From positions 1 to 64,000 of the forward strand of contig CAZDMQ010000002.1 in assembly GCA_964506685.1 (NCBI GenBank): a stretch of 64,000 nt of DNA, in the 5' to 3' direction. This DNA comes from UBA5336 sp964506685. GTDB taxonomy: Bacteria; Pseudomonadota; Alphaproteobacteria; Caulobacterales; Hyphomonadaceae. The translations under genes and the position numbers were made by a program. This document shows positions 42,557 through 49,953 of this stretch, piece after piece; the first letter of the stretch is position 1, and each line of letters starts with the position of its first letter. The notes under the pieces were generated by a model, which saw only the letters and a program-made list of their open reading frames with translations, ran no database searches and had not been told where the DNA came from.

Positions 42557-44059
42557 TCAGATTGCCCCGATCACGATGTCTGCCGCATCGAGGTCCGCGA
42601 GCATCAGGTCGGCGAACAGGGCCGCCCCCTCGGCCTGTGCGATGGTTTCGATGCCGCGTTCGGCGAATGCCGCCTTGAGGCTGTCCGAGACCATGCCGCC
42701 ATCCCAGGGGCCCCAGCCGAAACTCCTCACATTCAGCGCCGGCTGGCTGGATTTCAGGGCGCGGGCGAGGCTGTTGAGCACTTCATTCGCCATGGCGTAA
42801 TTGGCCTGGCCGGGATTGCCGAAATGGGCTGCCGCAGAGGAGAATAGGGCGAGATGGCGCAGGCGCGTCGGCGGGCAGGCTGAAAGCAGGGCATGCAGGC
42901 CTTCGACCTTGGGCGCGAAGACGGTTGCAAGATGGCCCGTCTGCATGTCAGCGAAGCGGCGATCGGCGAGCAGTCCAGCACCGTGAATGATCCCGGTCAG
43001 CGCCCCGTGCCGGGTCTCGATCCGGCGCAATTCATCGGGCAGGGCGACGCTGTCGGCGAGGTCGAGCACCCGGTAGTCGGCATGGCCGCCGGCCGCGCCA
43101 ATGGCTGAAAGCGTTTTCCGGATCGAGCGACTGGCGAGCAGCGCCCGCGCGTGTGCGGCAATCGCCCTTGCCTCGGGCCGTCGTCCGGCCGCCATGTCCG
43201 CGCGGGCCAGGGCGGAACGCAGGGCAGGTTCGTCGAGGTCCGGCGGCAGCGACGCGGGCCAGTCGACGGGCCGGGTCCGGCCGACCAGGATGAAGCGGGC
43301 GCCGGACCGCCGGGCGAGGGCAATGGCGCAGGCTGCCGTGACGCCCTGCCCACCGCCGGTGACCAGCAGGGTGTCCGTTGCATCAAGCCGGTGGGGGGAG
43401 GGAAGAGCCAGCCTTGTGACCGGCTGCAGGTCTCGCACGAGAGCGGTCCCATCAGGGTCGATGCGGGCCGATTCGGGGGCATCCGGATGGTGGGCCAGGG
43501 CCGCTGCCGTCGCCAAAGCGGGGTTCGGGATGGCTCCGCCTGTGTGAAACGACAGTGTATGGCTGCGGTGGCCGGGAAATTCGCGCGCGAGCGTGCGTGA
43601 CAGGCCGGGCAGGCCGGCATGCCAGGCGAACGCGGCCTCGCCCGTCCGCTGCAGGAAGACGGTGCGGGTCCGGCCCTCTGCGAGGGCGGGCAGCATGGCC
43701 TGTACGGCGGTGAGTACGCGCGCATGGTACGCGGTCGCGGTCGGAGCCTGACAGAGGCCTTCGGTGAAGAGCGTGACCGCTGCCTCGCCGCTGGGCGCCG
43801 GAACGAGGCGTACGCTGGCACCGCTGGCCTGCATCCGGTCTGCCAAACGGCGCGCCATGTCGGGCGCCGCTTGAGTGATCTCGACCAGGCCGGGCATCAG
43901 CGGTCCCGGCGCAAGGGGCGCGAGGGGGATCATCCGGACGCAATTGACGGGCAGGCCGGTCGGCACATCCGGGGAGGGCGCCCCGTCCCCTTCGCCGCGC
44001 GGGCGGGGCACGGGGCGGGGCTGCGTCCTGGCCTTGTCCTCTGCAACGGGGCTGGCCAC
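42557..44059 (-). CDS. Stand-alone Pfa-type ketoreductase
   Basis: A 500-residue protein whose C-terminal half is a polyketide-type ketoreductase. It has the NADPH-binding TGGGQGVTAACAIALA (about 234-249), Lys384 and the catalytic set Ser408, Tyr421 and Asn425 in FSSAAAHFGNPGQANYAMAN. The N-terminal half (about 40-220) matches the degenerate structural subdomain that precedes the Pfa KR. The first 35 residues are Pro/Arg-rich linker. In most Pfa systems this domain is the C-terminal part of PfaA; here it is a separate frame starting GTG at 44059, 20 bases after the PfaA-like stop and in a different frame. No good Shine-Dalgarno sequence is visible, so translation may depend on coupling. ATG 43933 is a later alternative start. 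Confidence 0.85.
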   Translation of the reverse strand: MASPVAEDKARTQPRPVPRPRGEGDGAPSPDVPTGLPVNCVRMIPLAPLAPGPLMPGLVEITQAAPDMARRLADRMQASGASVRLVPAPSGEAAVTLFTEGLCQAPTATAYHARVLTAVQAMLPALAEGRTRTVFLQRTGEAAFAWHAGLPGLSRTLAREFPGHRSHTLSFHTGGAIPNPALATAAALAHHPDAPESARIDPDGTALVRDLQPVTRLALPSPHRLDATDTLLVTGGGQGVTAACAIALARRSGARFILVGRTRPVDWPASLPPDLDEPALRSALARADMAAGRRPEARAIAAHARALLASRSIRKTLSAIGAAGGHADYRVLDLADSVALPDELRRIETRHGALTGIIHGAGLLADRRFADMQTGHLATVFAPKVEGLHALLSACPPTRLRHLALFSSAAAHFGNPGQANYAMANEVLNSLARALKSSQPALNVRSFGWGPWDGGMVSDSLKAAFAERGIETIAQAEGAALFADLMLADLDAADIVIGAI

Positions 44060-44079
44060 GCGGCGGGCCGTGCCAGCCC

Positions 44080-47000
44080 CTAGTGAAAATGTGCTGCGAG
44101 GTCGGCGATCGAGCGCAGTTCGCCCATGTCTTCGGGGTCGATCTCCTGCAGGTCCGGCCGGGCCTCGCGCAGGGCCGAAAGGATTTCCACCTGCTTGATC
44201 GAATCAACGCCAAGTTCGGCTTCGAGATCCATGTCATCCTCGAGCATGTCCTCGGGATAGCCGGTCTTTTCGGCCACCAGCGATTTGAGCAGGGCGGTGA
44301 GCGCCGGGGCGCCGCCGCCGTTGGCGCGGGTCGCAGTTGCTGATTTTGAGGGCGTGGCCGGAGCCGGAGCCGGAGCCGGTGTGGCGTTGGCCTGTTCCGG
44401 CGAGAAGGTCGGGCGGACAGGGCGCGTTCCTGGCTGGGAGGCGCCGTTGACCCCCGCCTGTGCCAGATGGCGGGCAATGGCACCAATCGTGGTCAGTTCA
44501 GCCATGTCCTCGGGGTCGAGAGGCGGCAGGTCCGGATAGGTCTCGGCAATGGCGGAGAGTATCTCCACCTGCTTTATGGAATCGATGCCGAGTTCCGCTT
44601 CGAGCAGCATGTCCTCGTCCAGCATGTCCTCCGGATACCCCGTCTTTTCGGCAACAAGGCTCTTGAGGGTGGCGGCGAGGTCGGCCGCAGCCGCGTGAGG
44701 TGCAGCATCGGTGGCGGCGGCTGGTAGCGGTGCCCGGGCCTGGCTTGCGGATGCGGAGGCGGCCGGCGCCGCTTCCGGGCGGTGTCGTCCGTTGAGGATG
44801 CCTGGACGGGCCGGGTCGGCAGGAGGCGGGGGCGGGTCATTCGCCGGCACCGATGGCGGGACCGGCGCAGCGAAGGCGATGGAAGGTGTGGCGACCTCGG
44901 GAGCTGGGTCCACCTGGCCTATTCCGCCCGCGCCGGACGTGCCGCCGACGAGGCGGGCCATGGTCTCGAGGTAGAGGCGGTGCGCTGCGCTGATCTCGGC
45001 GATCGCGCGATCTGTGGCCGTTTGCCGGACTGAGCCCGGCTCGAGAGTTCGGGGTTGGCTCATGGTCGGGGTCTTCTTCTCTGGCATTGCAAGGGAGGGG
45101 GGCTGGCCGGCATCGGGGGGGGCAGGGTGAGGATGGGAACCAGGCCGGTCATCTGGATCTTGTGTGCGGATGCATGGCGTTCGTGCGTGAGGCGGAGCCT
45201 GCGTTTCAGGCGCGGGATGCACAGCACAGGGCGCAACGGGCGGCGCGTCGGGTGTGGGCTTGCCATAATTCGCGCCGCAGATCTCCACGGCGAACCGGGC
45301 CGGGGGCTCGGGCAGCGGCGGGGCCGGCTGTGCAGCATACAGACGGTCGAAAGCCATCGCGCAGCCATTGATCGACAGGGCGCCCAGGCCTTCGAGAAAG
45401 CTGGTCAGGCCATTCTTCCGGCGGTGGTCGAGCGCGACGATATGGGCCGGGCGCGCGCCCAATATGTCCGAAACCAGGCCGCTGACCACGGAGCCGGGGC
45501 CGATTTCGACAAAGGTCCGCGCGCCGTCCCGATACATTTCCTCGATCATCTCCCGGAAACGCACCGGTTGGCGGATCTGGTTGGCGAGGACCGAGCGCAC
45601 GGTCTTTGCCGTCCGGCCATACGGGCGCGCCGTGGTATTGGCGAAAACCGGCAGGTCGGGCGGGCGCACTCCGGCATCGGTGATCGCGGCCCGGAAGGGG
45701 GCAACGGCCGGCGCGACAATCGGGGAGTGGAAGGCTGAGGCCACGGGCAGACGACGCACCGTCAGACCGGCCTGCTGCAACTCGGCACGGAGCGCTTCGA
45801 TATCTTCACTGGACCCTGACAGGGTGACCTGGCTCGGCCCGTTGTCGTTGGCGAGCGTGATGCCCGGATGGTCCCGCAGCCTGTCGGCGAGGTCCCCGGC
45901 GGCTGCACGTACCGCCAGCATTGCGCCGGCCTGGCCATTGGCTGCCGCTGTCATCGCCTCGGCCCGGGCGCGGGAGAGGGTCAGGAGTGCCGAACGGTCC
46001 ATCGCACCGCCATGGTAGAGTGCCACAAGTTCGCCGAAACTGTGGCCGGCGGCCATATCGGCCTCGATGCCGAGTTCTCTGAGGATATCCAGCTGGGCAA
46101 GGGCCGTAACCGCAATGGCTGGCTGGGCATGCACCATCTCGGTCAGGCGGGCTGCCTGTCGCTCGGCTTCGGCGGCGTCGAAGGCCGGCGGTGGAAAGGC
46201 GCGGTCGTGGAGCTTCAGGGGCTCCAGCGCAGCGTGCCCGGCAGCTTCGTCCCAGGCGGCCAGGGCCTGCGGCAGGGCCAGCGCAAGATCGGCGCCCATG
46301 CCGACATACTGGCTGCCCTGTCCGGAAAACAGGAAGGCGGTCTGTCCCGTAACCGGTTCACCGAGGCGGAGACCGGTGCCCGGCGGCAGCGGCCGGTCCG
46401 GAGCGGGCTGTTCACTCGTTCTCCTCCGGCCTCGTTGGTTGTTCGTTTCGTCGAGACGAGCGAGAAGCGCGTCGATTGATGTTAGAAGCGCTGATTTCGA
46501 ACTCGTAACGATGTAAGCGGCCACGGCCGAGCCGGGGTCGAAGTCTTGGGCGAGGCGTTCGGCAAGATGCGGCAGCAGGGCGTCCGGCGACGTGGCGTCC
46601 TCGCCAGCCTCCCGCGCCGCTTCGATGGCTCTGGCCAGCGACGGGCCGTCCGCAGCCGAGAACAGCAGCAGTTCCGATGGCCAGAGCCGGTGGCGCGCTG
46701 GCTGGCCGGGACCTTCATGGGCTTCGAGGGTGACGTGGAAATTGCTGCCGCCAAAGCCGAAGGAACTGACAGCGGCACGCCGCGGTGTTTCCGCCGCATG
46801 GACCCAGGGCCGAGCCTTCCCCGACAGGTAGAAGGGCGAAGCGGCGGCCAGCGTCGGCGCGGGCGCATCGACCTTGAGGGTCGGCGGCAGGACCTGCCGG
46901 CTCAGCGCCATCACTGCCTTGATCAGGCTGGCGGCACCGGCGGCCGCCTTGGTGTGTCCGATCTGGGACTTGACCGAACCCAGGGCACACCAGGGTTCGT

Positions 47001-48135
47001 CAACCGGACCGTCCGGGGCGAAAACTGCCTTCAGGCCCTCGAGCTCGGCCCGGTGACCAGCCTGGGTGCCGGTGCCATGGGCTTCCACCAGGCCCACCGT
47101 CTCCGGTCCGTAGCCGGCATCGGCGTAGGCGCGCCGCAACGCCCTGGCCTGGCCCGACGGCAAGGGGGCGTAGATCGCCGTGCCGCGTCCGTCCGACGCC
47201 CCGCCAAGCCCGCGGATCACGGCATGGATCCGGTCGCCATCGCGCTCGGCATCGGCGAGCCGCTTCAGCGCCAGCATGCCAATTCCCTCGCCGAGTATGG
47301 TGCCGTCCGCCTGCGCCGAGAAGGGCCGACAGTCGCCCGTCGGTGACAGGGCCGGCGTCTTCGAGAAGCACAGGTACATCAGGATGTCGTTAAGTGCGTC
47401 TGCACCGCCGGCCAGCACCATGTCCGAGGCGCCGGACCGCAGCTCGTGCAGGGCAAGCTGCAGCGCGGCGAGCGATGAGGCGCAGGCCGCATCGGTCACC
47501 AGGTTCGACCCGCCAAGGTTCAGCCGGTTCGCAATCCGCCCGGCCACGACATTGCCGAGAAGGCCCGGAAACGTCGCCTCGGTCCATTCGATGTAGCTTG
47601 TGGCCATGTGACCGGCGACCCGGCGAACGGTGTCCTCGGGCAGGCCGCTGGCGCGCAGGGCGCGTTCCCAGACCGGCCGCTGCAGCCGGCCCGCCATGTG
47701 CCCCGTCAGCTCGGTCGCCGATGCCACACCCAGCACGACGCTGGTCCGTTCGCGGTCGACGGCGCCGCCGAGGGCGGCTTCGACATCGGCCATCACCCGG
47801 TCAGCGACCATGAGGGCGAGCAGCTGGCTGGTGTCGGTCGAGGGCAGGGCAGCCGGCGGTAGGCCGAATTTCACCGGGTTGAAGGCCTGTGGCGCCAGAA
47901 AGCCGCCACGCCGGCCATAGGTCCTGTCCCTCGCCAGCGGGTCCGGGTCGTAATAGTCCTCGATGCGCCAGTGCGTCGGGGGCACATCGCCGATGGCATC
48001 GACCCCTTCGATCAAGTCCCGGAAGAACCCCAGCGTGGTGCCGCGCCCGGGGAACATGGCGCCCATGGCGATCACGGCGACCGGTTCGCCCGGCTTCCGG
48101 CGCGCCTCGATCGTGCCGGTTCCGGGCCGGCTCAT
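44080..48135 (-). CDS. pfaA: PfaA-like iterative synthase subunit: KS-MAT-ACP-ACP
   Basis: A 1351-residue protein. The ketosynthase (about 17-475) has Cys218 in DAACASSL, His353 in EAHGTGT and His394 in QIGHTK. The malonyl-CoA acyltransferase (about 595-900) has Ser699 in AAGHSFGEL. A long Pro/Ala-rich linker leads to two tandem acyl carrier domains whose phosphopantetheine serines are Ser1186 (LGIDSIKQVEIL) and Ser1312 (LGVDSIKQVEIL), 126 residues apart. The DSIKQVEIL signature is diagnostic of the Pfa family. Known PUFA producers usually carry more ACPs and a C-terminal KR; here there are two ACPs and the KR is the next gene. No phosphopantetheinyl transferase (PfaE) is in the window, so one must act from elsewhere. 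The start overlaps the pfaD stop (ATGA). Confidence 0.92.
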   Translation of the reverse strand: MSRPGTGTIEARRKPGEPVAVIAMGAMFPGRGTTLGFFRDLIEGVDAIGDVPPTHWRIEDYYDPDPLARDRTYGRRGGFLAPQAFNPVKFGLPPAALPSTDTSQLLALMVADRVMADVEAALGGAVDRERTSVVLGVASATELTGHMAGRLQRPVWERALRASGLPEDTVRRVAGHMATSYIEWTEATFPGLLGNVVAGRIANRLNLGGSNLVTDAACASSLAALQLALHELRSGASDMVLAGGADALNDILMYLCFSKTPALSPTGDCRPFSAQADGTILGEGIGMLALKRLADAERDGDRIHAVIRGLGGASDGRGTAIYAPLPSGQARALRRAYADAGYGPETVGLVEAHGTGTQAGHRAELEGLKAVFAPDGPVDEPWCALGSVKSQIGHTKAAAGAASLIKAVMALSRQVLPPTLKVDAPAPTLAAASPFYLSGKARPWVHAAETPRRAAVSSFGFGGSNFHVTLEAHEGPGQPARHRLWPSELLLFSAADGPSLARAIEAAREAGEDATSPDALLPHLAERLAQDFDPGSAVAAYIVTSSKSALLTSIDALLARLDETNNQRGRRRTSEQPAPDRPLPPGTGLRLGEPVTGQTAFLFSGQGSQYVGMGADLALALPQALAAWDEAAGHAALEPLKLHDRAFPPPAFDAAEAERQAARLTEMVHAQPAIAVTALAQLDILRELGIEADMAAGHSFGELVALYHGGAMDRSALLTLSRARAEAMTAAANGQAGAMLAVRAAAGDLADRLRDHPGITLANDNGPSQVTLSGSSEDIEALRAELQQAGLTVRRLPVASAFHSPIVAPAVAPFRAAITDAGVRPPDLPVFANTTARPYGRTAKTVRSVLANQIRQPVRFREMIEEMYRDGARTFVEIGPGSVVSGLVSDILGARPAHIVALDHRRKNGLTSFLEGLGALSINGCAMAFDRLYAAQPAPPLPEPPARFAVEICGANYGKPTPDAPPVAPCAVHPAPETQAPPHARTPCIRTQDPDDRPGSHPHPAPPDAGQPPSLAMPEKKTPTMSQPRTLEPGSVRQTATDRAIAEISAAHRLYLETMARLVGGTSGAGGIGQVDPAPEVATPSIAFAAPVPPSVPANDPPPPPADPARPGILNGRHRPEAAPAASASASQARAPLPAAATDAAPHAAAADLAATLKSLVAEKTGYPEDMLDEDMLLEAELGIDSIKQVEILSAIAETYPDLPPLDPEDMAELTTIGAIARHLAQAGVNGASQPGTRPVRPTFSPEQANATPAPAPAPATPSKSATATRANGGGAPALTALLKSLVAEKTGYPEDMLEDDMDLEAELGVDSIKQVEILSALREARPDLQEIDPEDMGELRSIADLAAHFH

Positions 48136-49718
48136 GCTGTTTCGGTCCGCGGCACGGCCGGCATGTGGGGGGCCGCAGGGTGGAGGCGTGCTGGCGGCAC
48201 GGCGACGCCGGCGAGGCGCAGCTGCTGGGCGCGGGCCACCTGGCAGGCGCCGGACAGCAGCGCATAGCCGATCCGTCTTACGGTTCGCTCAGCCAGCGGT
48301 TCGAGCGCCGAGCCCTTCACCCAGTCATTGAAGGCGCCAAGGGCCGGGCCGCACCATATCTGGTACTCCGCGCGGTGCGCCGGCGCGCCCTGCCGGGCCC
48401 ATTGCGCGCAGTCGAAAAGATAGCGCCTGAACACGAAGCCCATGCGCACCTTGCCGGACGCGATCGCCCTCTCGGCATCGCCGGGCCGGTTGGCCTCCAG
48501 ATAGGCCAGCGTCTTGTTCCAGGCCGTGTCGATGGGTTCACCGAGACAGCTTTCCACAAAGGCGCGATCCTTCGCCGGCAGGGCGTCGAAATTGTCATAG
48601 CGGCGATAAAGCTGGTAGAGGCGCTCGGCGCGGGCGGCGAAGAAACTGCCGCGGCGCAGCACCTGCACCTTCACGCCGCGCTCGAACATGTCCGCAGCCG
48701 GGGCCATCGCCATGTCGTCCAGCGCCGCGCTGGCGAGCATGGCACGGGCATCCTCCGAGAGCCCGGATTCGCGGGCCGACTGGTTGACCGACCCGGTGAC
48801 GACGTAGGCTGCGCCCATGGCAAAGGCCCCGGCCACCGCCTCCGGCGTGCCGATGCCGCCGGCCAGCCCGATGCGGATCGTGTCGGGATCGAAGCCGTGG
48901 CGGATGGCCATCTCGCTCCGGGTGCGGCACAGGGAAGGGAACAGGGCGGCGGCGGGGCGATTATCGGTATGTCCGCCACTGTCCGCTTCGGCGGTGATGT
49001 CACAGGCGACCGGCAGGCGGGTGATGAGATCGGCCTCGGCGGCGGTGATGTCGCCGCGGGCCACGAGCTCCCTGGCGAGCACGGTCGGGGCTGGGGCCAT
49101 GAACGCGGCGGCGACATGCGGATGGGAAACCTTGGCGAAGACATGGTTGGTGCGCCGGACCGTGCCATCGGCAGCCCGTTGCAGGCCGCTGGCAGCATAG
49201 CGCACGATTTCCGGCGACAGCGCCATGAAGGCGGACGCCGAGACCCGCCGGACCCCCTTCCGGAGGTAAAGGTCGACCGTCGCGCGTTCGGTTTCGGGCG
49301 CCTGCGGGGAATGGATGAGGTTGCTGCCCCAGCCGGGCGCGTCGGGACCCAGTGCCGCCTGGATCTCGCTGATCGCCGCTTCGATGCGGCCAGGCTCCAG
49401 GCCGGCCGAACCGAAGAAGGCGGCAAACCCCGCCCGTTGTGCCTCGATCACCATTTCTGCGGTGGTTAAGCCGCGCGCCATGGCGCCGACGACATATGCG
49501 AACCGCAGTCCGTGCACGGACCGGAAATGGCGGTCGCCCAGACGCTCTGGAAAAATGGCCGGCAGACGGGCATCGCATCGCGCCATGTCGGAGGTGACGT
49601 CGACTTCGCCATCGTCTCGAAAAACGAGAGCCAGGGGTTGATCGGGACACTGCAGCGCGTTGTCGAGGAGATCCCCTGCCACGAATGGGACGGTGACATC
49701 TCGCGCGACTAAATCCAT
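48132..49718 (-). CDS. pfaD: PfaD-like trans-acting enoyl reductase
   Basis: A 528-residue FMN-dependent enoyl reductase of the 2-nitropropane dioxygenase-like fold, which saturates selected double bonds during Pfa chain building. Signature segments are GSAGLEPGRIEAAI, GWGSNLIHSP, the VSASAFMALSP strand, HVFAKVSHPHVA, the ADSGGHTDNRPAAALFPSL FMN/substrate loop, GLAGGIGTPEAVAGAFAMGAAYVVTGSVNQ (phosphate binding) and the Pfa-specific C-terminal half (YRRYDNFDALPAKDRAFVE). ATG 49718 is chosen over GTG 49751 because GGAGGAG lies eight bases upstream. It is first in the operon, an order I recall for myxobacterial pfa clusters, whereas marine clusters place it last. Confidence 0.93.
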   Translation of the reverse strand: MDLVARDVTVPFVAGDLLDNALQCPDQPLALVFRDDGEVDVTSDMARCDARLPAIFPERLGDRHFRSVHGLRFAYVVGAMARGLTTAEMVIEAQRAGFAAFFGSAGLEPGRIEAAISEIQAALGPDAPGWGSNLIHSPQAPETERATVDLYLRKGVRRVSASAFMALSPEIVRYAASGLQRAADGTVRRTNHVFAKVSHPHVAAAFMAPAPTVLARELVARGDITAAEADLITRLPVACDITAEADSGGHTDNRPAAALFPSLCRTRSEMAIRHGFDPDTIRIGLAGGIGTPEAVAGAFAMGAAYVVTGSVNQSARESGLSEDARAMLASAALDDMAMAPAADMFERGVKVQVLRRGSFFAARAERLYQLYRRYDNFDALPAKDRAFVESCLGEPIDTAWNKTLAYLEANRPGDAERAIASGKVRMGFVFRRYLFDCAQWARQGAPAHRAEYQIWCGPALGAFNDWVKGSALEPLAERTVRRIGYALLSGACQVARAQQLRLAGVAVPPARLHPAAPHMPAVPRTETA

Positions 49719-49859
49719 GGGAAACAACTCCTCCGGGCAGGAATTCCCCACCCCGCACCGTTCTGAAGATCGTGTTTACCAACAATCAATTCCCCCGTGC
49801 ACTGAAACGCCAGGCTTGTCCACACTCTTCCGATAGCGCAATCCTCAATTTTTGTTTAC

Positions 49860-49880
49860 GCGAATTTCAAGAAAATTCGC
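49860..49880. promoter_or_regulatory. Perfect palindrome in the pfaD / GGDEF-EAL divergent promoter region
   Basis: GCGAATTT (49860-49867) and AAATTCGC (49873-49880) are perfect inverted copies around a five-base centre. The size and spacing suit a dimeric transcription factor operator. It lies about 140 bases upstream of the pfaD ATG and about 75 bases upstream of the GGDEF-EAL start. The surrounding 150 bases are the most AT-rich in this part of the window, as expected for promoters. The regulator is unknown. Confidence 0.5.
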
Positions 49881-49953
49881 AGAATGGGACATCGGAAATT
49901 TTCACGGCCGCTTGCTATCGGGGATTGAAAGAGCGGCCAATAGTGAGGAAGTC

